Assembly: GCF_026745355.1 (NCBI RefSeq)
Contig: NC_079204.1
Span: 56,362,342-56,426,341, forward strand
Reading direction: 5' to 3'
Length of the DNA stretch: 64,000 nucleotides
Source: Beta vulgaris subsp. vulgaris
Taxonomy: Eukaryota > Streptophyta > Magnoliopsida > Caryophyllales > Amaranthaceae
Shown here: in pieces, positions 11,610-23,099 of the stretch
Layout of the letters: every line of letters starts with the position of its first letter
Position numbering within the stretch: the stretch's first letter is position 1
Position numbers and translations under genes: made by a program
The notes under the pieces: model-generated
What the model was told of the DNA's origin: nothing
Seen by the model: only the letters and a program-made list of their open reading frames with translations
Database searches by the model: none

Positions 11610-13500
11610 CCAGCGACACAACATTATCAACTCACCATCTGCAAGTTGTCCAGTATCAAGTGTGAACTGCATATCCGCTTCACCTTTTGGCTTGCTTGAG
11701 CAGTTCTGTTTTATGCTTCTCTCTTAAAAGTAAGAGCCCTCGGCAATATCCTTATTCCATCTTTAGGCCTTCTTGGGAGTTCTAATACGCGTGTAAAAGA
11801 GTTGTCTATGCTTCTGGTCTCAGCGTATAAATTGTGCAACATTGTAGAGTATACTAAATAATTTATTCCTTATAATGTGTAACACATTAGTCAGGTTAAT
11901 AGTATGGAAGAACTTGAATTTGGCATGATGAATTCAAAGTTGATAGTATGGGTAGGAGATGTAAATAGATGTATGGAGACATAATTTGCTAAATATCATA
12001 TCTGCACATTCTAGATGGAGAGTTAAGATCAATAGGAGCTGCTACATATGCTTTCAGATTGCTACTCAACTAGCTAGCTAGCTCCATATAATGTATGAAG
12101 CTTATCACTATCTAGCTGGAGTTTGATGATATCAAACTTGAAAAAAAATGATTTCCAAATTCAACTAGGAAATTTCCGATTTGATGACAGCCTGCAGATT
12201 ATTGCAGATATTTTTGGTTCTGGTTGCTTCAAAGCAATGAAATTTTGCTTGTTCACGTACTAGCTTTGCTGAAAGCTTAGATGCAACTTGCTTGCCTTAT
12301 TCTTGATTCCAAGTGATTCACTTGTAGCAAATTGTATCTGGGGTTATAAGTTGTGACATGGCACTGTTAAGCATCTTCATGTTTGATGATAATGGATTAT
12401 AATTAAGAATGACGATGATCAAGCAGGAATGAGAAACTTACATTGAGGCCAAAGAATGCCATCCTTATCTAGATTCCACAGCTCATAGGTATGTGATGTT
12501 GCATTCTTTGTAAACTTGGCTCATTGTGGTTTGGAGCTTTTGATTGAATTTTATTAGGGAATCTTTAATTATCTTTTATAAATATTCGTGGTAATAAACC
12601 ATTATCTCTCAATAATATAATTTCTTGGATTGGTTTCCATCACTTTTGAGTACCATCTAAAAAGGTGTCTGCCTTGAGTGCGTAGGCATTACTATGGACA
12701 TTCATCTTTGCCTCACTTTACTGTCAATTCGTGAGGGTTACGAAATTAGCTTCTTCGCTTTGTAAAATGTAGGGTAAGGCTGCACCTATTTTACCCTTGC
12801 CACAGCTTGCTATCGTTCGCCCATCATGAAGCTATTGTTTATGGACATGAAAAGCCTTGAAGGTCAGTAAGGAAACACCATATTACTTGTTCCATTTGCT
12901 TCTTTAGCTCTTTACCCTTTCTCTAAAAGAATGAAAGAGGCAAGATTTAGTGATTTTCACCTTTAACATCACTATCTAAGAGTACTAGAATAGTCAAAAC
13001 CTTCCTCTTACCATGTACAGGAGAATGGTTGATTTTTACTCCAGGAGATGATTATCTTAACCACTGAAAGAATGAACTGCACATATTTGACATCATTAAG
13101 TTTCACGACCCTGCATTTCAGAGCAAATAAAATCAAAATGTTTACTTTGACTTTGGAGTCTTTAGAAAGTCAAATTACAGCCTGTTCTATGGCTGTGACC
13201 TTGACCTTTTGTATTTCTTTAACAACTGGAAAATTAAGGTTAATATAATGACAGGTAACAGATATATTTGACGTAGAAAATTCATCAAGTTTTCTGATAT
13301 TTTTTTAAAATTAAAATTATGTACTTTGTGAATTTTCGAATTGTGAACATATTATCATTAGATCTTGTTTTGAAAGGATTTGTGGGATTTTCGTTCTATG
13401 AAGTTTATGACTAATAATATAGTGAGTAAAAGAATTACCAGAAATTAATAGTGTTAGATTAATAAAACTCAAAGTTGGTGGGAAGACTCTTCTAATCTCT
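11610..13500. other. spacer upstream of the receptor kinase
   Basis: No gene recognised. Near 11660 a phrase from the decayed fragment (GTGTGAACTGCA, GCATATCC-CTTCA) recurs, suggesting a small local duplication. The last 100 bases before 13619 are CT-rich and look like a 5' untranslated leader. Confidence 0.4.
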
Positions 13501-13618
13501 TCCCTCCAGTAGTCTTCCCTCCCCAAAAAGAACTTGCTCTGTTTTCCTCTTCTTCACCAAATCACCAGTCACTACCTTCTTTATTCCATCCTTCTCTCTC
13601 CTCCCCATCAACTCACCA

Positions 13619-16159
13619 ATGGGAATTCTCATGTTCTTCCTCCTTACTCCCTTATTTTGCCTCTCCACCACCACCGCCAACGACACATCTGCCATGGAAG
13701 ACCTCTTCAAATCCTTCACCTCACCTCCCTTTGGCTGGTCTTCTAACACAGAATTTTGTACATGGGAAGGCATACTGTGTGATTTGAACAACAGAGTTAC
13801 CTCCATAAACCTCACTTCTCAATCTCTCTCCGCCACGCTCCCTCCTTCTCTCAATTCCCTCTCTCAGCTCACCTCTCTGTCTCTTCAAAACAACAACTTC
13901 TCTGGCCCTTTACCTTCCTTAGCTAATCTCTCCTTTCTTCAGCAAGTTTACTTAGATTTTAATAATTTTACTTCCATCCCTTCTGGTGCCTTTTCTGGGT
14001 TAACTTCACTTCAGACACTAAGTCTTTCCTTTAATCTGGATCTCTCTCCTTGGCCTTTCCCGTCAGAGCTTTCTGATTCGTCTAGTCTGATTAGTATATA
14101 TGCTAGTAATGCCAACATCGAAGGTCCAATTCCTGATCTTTTTGGCTCTTTTCCCGGGCTTCAAATGCTGAGGCTGAGTTACAACAGTTTAAATGGTTCT
14201 TTGCCCAGTTCTTTTAGTGGGTCTGCCATTCAAAATCTCTGGCTTAACAATCAGAGGTTTGGTCTTTCGGGTTCGATGGATGTGGTTTCAGGAATGACCC
14301 AGTTAACGCAGGTATGGCTTCATGCTAACAAACTTACTGGCACAATCCCTGATCTATCTGCCTGTACGGAGATTTTTGATCTTCAACTTAGGGATAATCA
14401 ATTTATTGGTTTTGTTCCAACGTCCCTTGTTTCACTACCTAAGCTATTGAATGTTACTCTTCAAAATAATTATCTTCAAGGGCCTTTGCCTGATTTTCCG
14501 AAGAATGTTGTGAATGTGAGTTTAGGCAATGAGAATACCAATAGTTTCTGTAGGAATACTACAGGGGAGTGTGATCCTCAGGTTTCTGCTTTGCTCCAAG
14601 TTGCTGGGGCTTTAGGGTACCCTGTCAAGTTAGCCGAGATTTGGACTGGTAATGATGCTTGTAACCAGTGGATTTTTTTGACCTGTGATTCTACTCGAAA
14701 GGTTATTAGTGTTAATTTTGCGAAACAAGGATTTTCAGGTACTATATCCCCTGCTTTTGCAAACTTGACATCATTGACTGACTTGTATCTGAATGATAAT
14801 AATCTGACTGGTACTATCCCTGAGAGCTTAACTTCCTTAACCCGGCTTAAGAAGATTGATGTGACAAATAATGAACTTAATGGGAAGGTTCCGAGTTTTA
14901 GGCCTGGCGTAAGTTTGATCACTTCTGGGAATAAGAATATCGGAAAGGGTGTTACTCCGCCTGGTGGTTCACCGCGTTCCAGGGCCAGCTCCTCTTCTGA
15001 GTCAAAGGGTTCGGTTTCTGCTGGTGGGGTTTCTGGTATTATAATTGCGATTCTTGGTTTAGTTGTGGTGGTTGTGGTGTTTGTTTCATATAAATGCTTT
15101 TTGATTAAGAGAAAACAACGGATAGAATCACAAGACGATACAGAACAAGAGGAGAGTTTTTCACATCTTGCACCTGACTCCCCAGTGAGATTCAGTTATG
15201 AAAGCTTGATGACTGCAACCAACAATTTTGATACACAAAACAAGCTTGGGGTAGGCGGATTTGGCTCTGTTTTTGAAGGAAGCTTGAGGAATGGGACCAA
15301 AATTGCAGTAAAGCGTTTGGATAACCTTGGACAAGGACGAAAGGAATTTTTAGCTGAGGTTCAGACCATAGGGTGCATACACCACATAAATTTAGTAAAA
15401 TTGGTTGGATTTTGTGCTGAAAACAAACATAGGCTTTTGGTTTATGAGTACTTGAGTAATGGGTCATTAGACAAGTGGATTTTCAGCTCGAATCCAAGAG
15501 GCCGCCTTACTTGGGATGCTAAGAGAAAGATCATCCTGCAAATTGCCAAGGGACTGGCCTATTTGCATGAGGAATGTCAGAAGAAAATAGCCCATTTAGA
15601 TGTAAAACCCCAAAATATACTTCTAGATGAAGCACTTAATGCCAAGTTATCTGATTTTGGACTTGCAAAGCTAATTGACAAGGATCTAAGCTATGTAATG
15701 ACCCAGATGAGGGGGACTCGAGGTTACCTTGCCCCTGAATGGTTTGGTCGGAAGATAACGGAGAGAGCTGATGTCTATAGTTATGGGGTTGTAGTTTTAG
15801 AAGTAGTGTTTGGGAGGAAGAACTTGGATTTCTCCCAGCCTGAAGAGAGCACTCCATTCATCGACATGGTTAAACAAAAGGCTGAAGAGAGCCAGTTATT
15901 CAGTCTACTACATGAATGCAGCGAGGATATGCAGCAAAATGCTGAAGACATTGATGATATTGTAAAAGTTGCCTTGTGTTGTTTGCATGCTGAATCAAGA
16001 CTGCGACCTTCCATGTCAATGGTTGTGAAATTTTTGGAAGGTGGAATGACTCTAGAGGCTATTGGTGACTTTTCCTTGGCAATCCTGACACTGAATGGAA
16101 ACCCAACAACAGAGGCAGTAAGCCATCTTTCTGCCTCAGTTTTATCAGGACCCAGATGA
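13619..16159 (+). CDS. chimeric receptor-like kinase: TMK-type LRR ectodomain joined to SD2-5-type kinase
   Basis: Intronless 846-residue plasma-membrane receptor kinase. Signal peptide 1-20 (MGILMFFLLTPLFCL). LRR cap with FCTWEGILC (about 46-54). First LRR block about 57-300. Cysteine-bearing island (SFCRNTTGECDPQ, NDACNQWIFLTCD) about 308-355. Second short LRR block about 365-440. Ser/Gly-rich stalk, then membrane span about 471-494. This split-LRR layout is the one known from TMK auxin-signalling kinases. The kinase (about 523-800) is different: RFSYESLMTATNNF, LGVGGFGSVFEG, Lys in IAVKRL (about 564), AHLDVKPQNILLD, SDFGLAKL (about 678), MRGTRGYLAPEW. These match SD2-5/G-type lectin receptor kinases. 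The residue before the catalytic Asp is Leu, so it is a non-RD kinase; all catalytic residues are present. Shorter than typical TMKs (about 940). Ligand unknown. Confidence 0.93.
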   Translation: MGILMFFLLTPLFCLSTTTANDTSAMEDLFKSFTSPPFGWSSNTEFCTWEGILCDLNNRVTSINLTSQSLSATLPPSLNSLSQLTSLSLQNNNFSGPLPSLANLSFLQQVYLDFNNFTSIPSGAFSGLTSLQTLSLSFNLDLSPWPFPSELSDSSSLISIYASNANIEGPIPDLFGSFPGLQMLRLSYNSLNGSLPSSFSGSAIQNLWLNNQRFGLSGSMDVVSGMTQLTQVWLHANKLTGTIPDLSACTEIFDLQLRDNQFIGFVPTSLVSLPKLLNVTLQNNYLQGPLPDFPKNVVNVSLGNENTNSFCRNTTGECDPQVSALLQVAGALGYPVKLAEIWTGNDACNQWIFLTCDSTRKVISVNFAKQGFSGTISPAFANLTSLTDLYLNDNNLTGTIPESLTSLTRLKKIDVTNNELNGKVPSFRPGVSLITSGNKNIGKGVTPPGGSPRSRASSSSESKGSVSAGGVSGIIIAILGLVVVVVVFVSYKCFLIKRKQRIESQDDTEQEESFSHLAPDSPVRFSYESLMTATNNFDTQNKLGVGGFGSVFEGSLRNGTKIAVKRLDNLGQGRKEFLAEVQTIGCIHHINLVKLVGFCAENKHRLLVYEYLSNGSLDKWIFSSNPRGRLTWDAKRKIILQIAKGLAYLHEECQKKIAHLDVKPQNILLDEALNAKLSDFGLAKLIDKDLSYVMTQMRGTRGYLAPEWFGRKITERADVYSYGVVVLEVVFGRKNLDFSQPEESTPFIDMVKQKAEESQLFSLLHECSEDMQQNAEDIDDIVKVALCCLHAESRLRPSMSMVVKFLEGGMTLEAIGDFSLAILTLNGNPTTEAVSHLSASVLSGPR

Positions 16160-16311
16160 GGAAGTTTCTTGTGAACCCCAAAATGAGAATTATATTTAAT
16201 AACGATGTGCCAGAACGAGGTCCATCTAGTTGTCCAAGTTCTATTTCAAAAACTGTAAATTGATGTTACTGGAAAAAAAAAGTTGTTAATGAGCTTGACA
16301 TAAGTTTATAG

Positions 16312-17110
16312 GCAGCCAAGTTTGTCACAGAGGCTGGATAATTCTGTCTGTCATATTGATATTATTCTCTATTTTGTTTTTCCCTTGGCATCCATTATGA
16401 AAGGTTACTTCAAAATAATATCAGTACATTTTCATAGGCCATCATTTTTTAGACGAACACATAGCATGTAGAAACTTTAAAGTAGCAATCAGTGTAATTT
16501 GTGCCTCTGTTATTACTGATATAAATGCAGATTATTAACACCCATGAACATATTTTGAGAAGTTTTCTGCTTGTGCAAATTATGTTGTGATGGTATCACC
16601 ATCACGAAGAACTCGAGAATTGGAACGAAGACGATCTTTTTGCTATAGGTTTTCTTGATGGAGTAAATGGAGGCTTTAAACACAAGATTGTAGCCATTCT
16701 AGTTGAATTCTAAATCTTGATAATCCATTCACTAATGTGAAGATATGGGTGTTGTAGAGAAGTAACAAACGCACCCGTCCACTCATGCAGTCGAAGCTGA
16801 TTAGTAGGAGAGATGCTTTCTCAACCGAAGTTCTTCACAGTTGACATTTCTAGTCTGTAAGTTTTTCTTTTTGTTTTGCATTACATCAATGCAACACAAT
16901 TTAAGTTTTTATACTTTATATGCAGCCAAGTTTGTCACAAATGTTGGATAATATTCTGTCTGTCATATTGATATTATTCTCTGTTCAGTTTTTTCCTTGG
17001 CATCCATTTATGAAACATTACTTCAAATAAATACCAGTACATCTTCATAGGTCATCATTTTTTAGACGAAAACGTAGCATGTAAGTAGCCATCAGTATAA
17101 CAGTAATGTG
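16312..17110 (+). repeat. tandem duplication in the receptor kinase 3' flank
   Basis: GCAGCCAAGTTTGTCACA begins two similar segments, at 16312-16500 and 16922-17110, each continuing through TGTCTGTCATATTGATATTA, TTCCTTGGCATCCAT and CATCATTTTTTAGACGAA. The spacing of about 610 bp defines a direct tandem repeat whose middle part (about 16490-16890) is also present at 9600-10040. Confidence 0.85.
16490..16890 (+). repeat. duplicated segment, copy B (downstream of receptor kinase)
   Basis: Counterpart of the segment at 9600-10040, in the same orientation. It contains AAGAACTCGAGAATTGGAA and GGAGGCTTTAAACACAAG and an extra block of about 60 bp relative to copy A (near 16700-16750). Confidence 0.75.
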
Positions 17111-19335
17111 AGAAACATTTTCGCATGGCTTATAGCAGAAGTATCCTGAGATGATTAGAGGGTATGCTTGGGAATTTGGGCAACTCTAAAGTTAGGAACT
17201 CTTGAAGAAGCCCTAAATGATTATCATTATCATCTCTAAGGGGCATAACCAGGGACAACTTCCTTTCCGTAAAAAGAGTTGGTTGCTATAACAAGGTGCT
17301 TAACTTTGTGTTAGGAGGGATAAATCATCTTGATTCTTGAATAATGGGGCTTCCATACTAGAAACTTATAGAGACTCCAGATTTTGTCCATGCAGCAACG
17401 AGGGAAAGAGACCCTGACCTGTCGTCTGTTTGACTAATATAGTTTTTCAAGGGTGGAAGGAGGTTGGTAGACCTAAGATTCTTCCCATTGTGTGATTGGG
17501 GCAGGGATTGGGATGAAGTGTAGTAAACCAGCACTCAACCAGAGTTTTGGATAATTTCTTACAACTTCTCTAGCTTATCTAGCGAAGCAGGGGTCTTCAA
17601 TTTAGTCCCATAGGGCATAGACTATCAGAGGAATATATTATGGCACTAACAAAGAAAAATGCAGTTTAACCATAGATATCAGGATGATGTAAATCATGTA
17701 ATGCATCCCCATTGAGATCCTTTTATTTTACTTCATTCATGTAATTTATCAGCTTCCTATTATTCTCTCGTCTCTGGTGACAAGTAAAATACAGGCATGA
17801 AATTCACTTAGGTTAATGTTTACAGTAATTTTAATTTATAATTTTCCAGGCGAAGCAGTTGCAGTTCTTTTTGAGATACTTTTGCATGATTCACAATACT
17901 TCCCAGTTACAAAAAATCGTTGAGAGAGCTATTACCGTTCTTGACCATTTGTGTTGCCATCCTTGTGAGTTGTGACAAGGTAATATGAATACTACATATA
18001 TGCCATAAGTCCATAACTTAGATGGGAGAATCTTAGCCGTCTTCTGAGTTGGTTGCCTTTGCAGTAACAGTGTCATTAGTCTTCATTTAACAACGAAAAT
18101 AGTTACTGATATATGATTGGAAGCTAGAAAACTCCTGTGAAGATCACCGGAAACATTGATTTAGTGATTTCTACCAGCTGGGTCAAAGCTGAAATTTCTG
18201 ATGATATATTGCCAATCAAGTGATTATCATTCAGGTATAATTGATGCATATTTTAACTTTGTTTTATAGAATTACAGGCTGTAAGTCATGGAAGAGTATT
18301 TGAGATTAACTGGCTGCACCCCCTTTTCCCCACCATGCATGAAAAACTAATTAGAAAATAAATAAATCAAGTAGTTAATTGGAAGAAAACAATACTTTAT
18401 TAGTACTTTTAACTCTAGATTAGAGTGTGCGCTCTTTACTTGAACTAATATGAAACTTATATTTTGGTTTGTATTAGCAATAAGGATTCTTAAGGTTTAA
18501 TTGTCAGTTTTAGTTTGGTTTGTATTAGCATTAATTTGTACTTTCTCCTTTAATTAATGTATATGATGTCAAAAAAAAAAAAACTTAAGTGTGAACATTA
18601 TGTATACCTGAACTATGTACAATTTCTTCCCTGCACAATGGCATACTTGAAAAGTAATCTCATTGGAGCCTTATTGAAAAGAGTATACAACTGCTGTCTG
18701 CTGTCCAAGGTAGAAGCCATATGACTGTTCTCATGCACACACACACACATGACAGACGTAGAATAAAACTCTAGATTAACTGAGGGAAAGGAAAAGGAAG
18801 ATATCTTGAGGAGCTGTAAGGAAGTTTTTACAAATTGCTTTCATGTTTGAATCTGTAGTCATTCAATATACCGGTGAAGACAGCAAACGCCTCGCACTGA
18901 GTAGGCTACTATGCACGTTGTGGCGGTCTCGACGATACTGGTTATAACTCTAATGAACAAGTGTTGAAGATATTGCGTAAAGTAATGTATACACCTGAAT
19001 TGAGGTGGCAGCAATATGTACACACTATAACTAAATTACACTCTTCAACAAGAAATGTTCATTATATACCCGGTTGATTCTCTGATTTAGTACAAGATTT
19101 ACAGTGAAAGTTCCTGGTTTCTCTTTCTCTTTTGGATGAAGAAAATGTATGACAGAAGAAATTAATAATATGGCGCGAAGTCTTTTCTTTGTTTGTTAAG
19201 TTCTGTTGGAGATTTGTTTATAGTTTAGGACATGATTTTTCTGTTTTGGGTATGGGCAAAAATCAACAGTTATGGGCTTATGGCCCATGATTGCCATGCA
19301 GAGTTGTTAATTATTATACCGTCATACGGGCCTAA
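17110..19335. other. spacer without recognisable gene
   Basis: No gene found. An A-run preceded by ATGATGTC (about 18567-18582) resembles the end of the stretch at 33745-33767 and could be the 3' end of a small retroposed sequence. TTTGGTTTGTATTAGCA is repeated at about 18462 and 18514. Confidence 0.4.
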
Positions 19336-19340
19336 AGAAG

Positions 19341-19545
19341 TGTTTGTTCTCTTCGACATAAAACAACCGAGCTGAATTGAATTGATTGCAACTTAACTGA
19401 ATCGAGCTTATTACAACTGAATCGAACTGAATTGAACTGAAATGAATTAAATTATAACTAATAGAAATGATATTCAGAGCTGAACTAAACTAATTGCAAC
19501 TACTGAATTGAATTGAACTGAGAATAAGTTAGGGAGAACATGCCC
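19341..19545. mobile_element. Tourist-like MITE with CTGAA-rich interior (worn copy)
   Basis: Starts TGTTTGTTCTCTTCGACATA and ends GGGAGAACATGCCC, with an interior of CTGAA/TTGAA-type pentamers. Clearly related to the element at 48334-48527 (shared TTCTCTTCGACATAAAACA and AGAATAAGTT-like end). Target duplication not clear. Confidence 0.65.
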
Positions 19546-20412
19546 TATTTCTAAAGTTTGTGATTAATGATGTATTACTTTTTTTTTTTTTTTGAAGTTT
19601 TCTCAATTTTCTTTTTAAGACTTTACCCTTTTGCTTTTTTGATCTTGAGAGCGTGCCTTTGTTCGTTTAATATATTTAATTATGCATTAATTAAAATTTA
19701 TAAAGATGTTGTTAACGTAAATGTACACTTGATTTTAATTTTGAACATTTTCTAGAAAAAAATGTCAACTAGTATTTTTACTGTTTTATTTTGTCAACTG
19801 ATACTTTAAAATTGTTAACAACCCTACAACGATAAAAACACCCACCGTAAATGCCTTTACGATGGGGTAATAACGGAATATTCTGTTACGGGAAATCCAG
19901 TCTCTATTGGCCTTTAGCGATAGGATTTTCCGTCGTTAATAGTACAATTTCTTCTAGTAAATATACCTCATAGCCAAAATCTGATCATGACTCAGGAAAT
20001 TTGGAAACTAAACTGTGGGGGTATTGGCATATACTTTGTGATTCGAGATCCTTCTCTTCAACTGTTTTACTATTCATGTAATTTGTAAGCATGCAATGAA
20101 TGGCTAGAAAATACTGCACGTCTGCACCCACACATTACGTACGTTCACCTTGTAGTGCAGTTTTGTGATCTTTCTGCAAGATGATAAGGAAAGAAAATGA
20201 CCCGCACATAGTTTTGTGAGATGATTTTTGGCTCTGTATTAGAATTCTGAGCACCTTGCTACTAGTAGTAGTTACCACTTACCAGGGTTAATGGGTCAAG
20301 TTAACCTCATCTCTAACATGGAAAATGTAACATGTTACCTCGAACCTATACATGAATTAGATAAGGAAAATGATATATATACCGCCTATCTATCTAATTA
20401 ATTATATATTAC

Positions 20413-20583
20413 GGGTCTGTTCTTTCCATCTTATTTTTAGTTCAGTTTAACTCTGGACAATACTTTTACTCTCACATATCACTATTCATTTCAGTTCAGT
20501 TCAAGTCAATTCAGTTTCTTGTTCAGTTCAGTTCAATCCAATTCAGTTCAGCTCAGTTGTGTTATGCCGAAAAGAACATACCC
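20413..20583. mobile_element. Tourist-like MITE with CAGTT-rich interior, inverted orientation
   Basis: Ends GGGTCTGTTCTTT and AAAGAACATACCC, flanked by TAC on both sides (20410-20412 and 20584-20586). The interior is CAGTTCAGTT-type repeats and a block ACTTTTACTCTCACATATCA that is the inverse of a block in the 48334 copy, so this copy lies the other way round. Confidence 0.75.
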
Positions 20584-20589
20584 TACGTT

Positions 20590-21477
20590 CATTTTAGATA
20601 CATGAATTATTGAAAATTTTGCACCATTTAAATGCTACTTTAATTGGATTTCAGAGCTAATAAATATATACAAATGCTATTTGTCTTAAAATGAATTTTC
20701 AAAATATTAAAAATTTTTATAAGTTTTATTGTTAACTAATTAAAGATATTAATAATCAAATTAGTGCATTGGTATGTGTAAATTGTGATAGTCAACATGA
20801 AAGTATAAATTACAGTGGAATCACATTTGACATCTCTTTAATTTGGATGTCAAGTGTCCTAATTGTTTTTATGAGCAAAGGTACATATAACATAGATAGC
20901 ATTAATCATATATTACATATAGAAATAAATAAATAGATATAATACAAAAATCAAAGTATTGTAGTTACGCGTGGAAAAAGAAATTACCATATATATTAAC
21001 TTCAAAACTTCAACACTTACATTTTTACAATTGCCAAAGAGATGAATCTAAGTAACCAACGTGCATAAAGATGAAGAATCATCTCATGCAGGAAACCAGC
21101 AAGAAGACTTAGAAACTAACCATCATTAATTCGTGCAAAAGAGACCGGCTAATTAAGCTAGATTGGCTAGCAAATGAAATTTCAGCTACTCACTCTAATA
21201 ATTGAAATAATTGCTTAACTTTTCTTTTATTTCCTAGCAAGTCTCTAAGACTCACCATTAGAATTGCTCTAATCATTATTCGTTCAAACGAGACCAGCTA
21301 GTTAAGCTAGAAATAATTTTTAATAAAGAGGAGATAGTTAAGCTAGTAATTAATGCTAATAATAATGGATTATATGGACTATGAGTATCGACTTCATAAT
21401 ATTCCGCTAGGTAAGTTGTTTCTTCTCTTACGTAAAATTGCTTAACATACCATGCATAAAAACACTTTTCACTATAT
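20590..21477. other. spacer downstream of the second UGT
   Basis: No gene seen. About 20595-20830 has the interior pattern of the Stowaway-like family at 5192 (TTTTTATAAGTTTT, TTAACTAATTAAAGATATTA, AGTGCATTGG), but the ends are worn. GAGACCAGCTAGTTAAGCTAG-like text recurs at about 21140 and 21290. Confidence 0.35.
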
Positions 21478-22914
21478 TCATGGTTTTTTGCAATCAACAT
21501 TCAACAATTCCTCCATAAAAGCCTTCAAATTCCTATCAGAAGATCCACCTTCTTTAGCAGCTTCAACAGCCAATTCCTTCCAATTCTTAGCATTCTCTTT
21601 CATCTCCTCACTCTCCATAACAACCTCCAAACACCTCTTAATCTCCTCACTCTTTACCAATCCACCTTCTTCTTTACTAACCTTTACCCTGACCCCAATC
21701 TTCCACACATCTTCAATCAATTTAGCATTCGTTGTTTGATCTGTCCATTGTGGGAATCCAACCATGGGGACGCCAGATGTTAGGCTCTCCAGTGTCGAGT
21801 TCCATCCACAATGAGTCACGAAGCACCCTATTGAAGGGTGAGATAAGACCTCCACTTGGGAGCACCAAGGCACTATTAACCCTAGTGCCTTGAGCTCCTC
21901 CATGCAACTCAATTCACTCTCATTATGTTCTTCATGTAAATCCTTCTCATCCTTCTCATTTTCCCTAATGACCCACAGAAACGGCCTGTGGATCTGTATA
22001 AGAGCTTTGGCTAACTCCTCCATCTGTGTCTTGGATAGCACCGAGATGCTACCAAATGACACATAAATTACGGACGAATATTCCTCTTGGGAATCGAGCC
22101 ATTTCATGTAATCCGAATTATTAGATTTTTGGAAAAGGTCCCCTCCGAAAGACTTATCGGAGGGGTCCTTTCCATTAAAGAAGGTGGGAGGAAGGAGGGG
22201 ACCAATAGGAATTAATTTAAATTTTTCAATAGCCTTTAATGCATCAACTTCTAAAGCCTCAAAAGTATTCACAAGAATCTTTGGTTTCTCTTCTTTATCT
22301 AACTCTTCCATTTGCTCTTCAAATGTAGGGAGGGCAAAGGTGTAAAGAAAAGGATTAGAAGGTAAAAGGAATGAAGGGATATCATGGGATTTGAGCTTTA
22401 ATGGCAAGTTTGGTAATTCTAAGGACCATAAGGGGTCTTTCTCGCAGTCATAAATGATGTCATGATACCCATTAAAATAGTAGTAATAGATATCAAAAAC
22501 TGTGGCAGGTTGTATCCATAGTAGCGCAGATGGCACGTGAAACTTACGCGCCACCTCGGCTACCCACGGTAAGAGGAGTGTGTACACCAAGCATGTTACC
22601 GGCCTCCCCTCGGCAACGCTATTTTCGAGTAGCGTTGCCAGAGTTTCGGCCCCGCGCTGGCGGAATGTCGAAAGGTAGTCTAGGACATCTCCGTCAGTGG
22701 CTCTGAAACCGGCGTCATACCCATCGGAGAACGTAGCAAAAGACATGCCACTAGGAATTTTGGCCTTGTCGAAACAACGATGGGCGGAGGCGGCGGTGGA
22801 GAAGGTGACATGAGCCCCAGTTCGTAATAGCCGCTTAGCGAATTGGAGGGCCGGGTTGACGTGGCCTTGGGCAGGGAAGGTCACTATGAGGAAATGAGGC
22901 TTTTGCTCCTCCAT
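21478..22914 (-). CDS. UDP-glycosyltransferase, family 1, UGT75-like
   Basis: Single-exon cytosolic glucosyltransferase. I choose the ATG at 22914 (MEEQKPHFLIVTFPAQGHVN), giving 478 residues and the usual short N-terminus of this family; an in-frame ATG at 22953 would add 13 residues. Catalytic-His motif PAQGHVNPALQFAKRLL (His18). PSPG box starts at WCSQVEVLSHP (about 350) and ends with TDQ; the final Gln fits UDP-glucose. The enzyme ends LLNVDCKKP, normal for UGTs, without the charged tail of the gene at 3356-4963. The two proteins share box sequence and family but differ elsewhere, so they are older paralogues, not a fresh duplication. Acceptor not predictable. Confidence 0.93.
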   Translation of the reverse strand: MEEQKPHFLIVTFPAQGHVNPALQFAKRLLRTGAHVTFSTAASAHRCFDKAKIPSGMSFATFSDGYDAGFRATDGDVLDYLSTFRQRGAETLATLLENSVAEGRPVTCLVYTLLLPWVAEVARKFHVPSALLWIQPATVFDIYYYYFNGYHDIIYDCEKDPLWSLELPNLPLKLKSHDIPSFLLPSNPFLYTFALPTFEEQMEELDKEEKPKILVNTFEALEVDALKAIEKFKLIPIGPLLPPTFFNGKDPSDKSFGGDLFQKSNNSDYMKWLDSQEEYSSVIYVSFGSISVLSKTQMEELAKALIQIHRPFLWVIRENEKDEKDLHEEHNESELSCMEELKALGLIVPWCSQVEVLSHPSIGCFVTHCGWNSTLESLTSGVPMVGFPQWTDQTTNAKLIEDVWKIGVRVKVSKEEGGLVKSEEIKRCLEVVMESEEMKENAKNWKELAVEAAKEGGSSDRNLKAFMEELLNVDCKKP

Positions 22915-23081
22915 AAAAGGTGGCGCGTGATTCTCAAAGTTTAAGTGTAGCAAGTGACCTTGGGATAAACAAACTTGAGGAGGTTATGAATTTGTTGTGG
23001 TGTTATATTCTTGGTGATCGTGAATATATTTATGGTAAGTGTTTGTTGCATGCATGTGATGGGGATTGTTTGTGGAGTATG

Positions 23082-23096
23082 GCTTATTTATAGTGA
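23082..23096 (-). promoter_or_regulatory. TATA box of the second UGT gene
   Basis: CTATAAATAAGCC on the minus strand, about 170 bp upstream of the chosen ATG. A good TATA consensus that would give a leader of about 140 nt. Confidence 0.6.
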
Positions 23097-23099
23097 TTT

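Noticed and set aside
14578..14922. 114-residue antisense frame in the receptor kinase
   Set aside because: Shadow of the intact coding strand.
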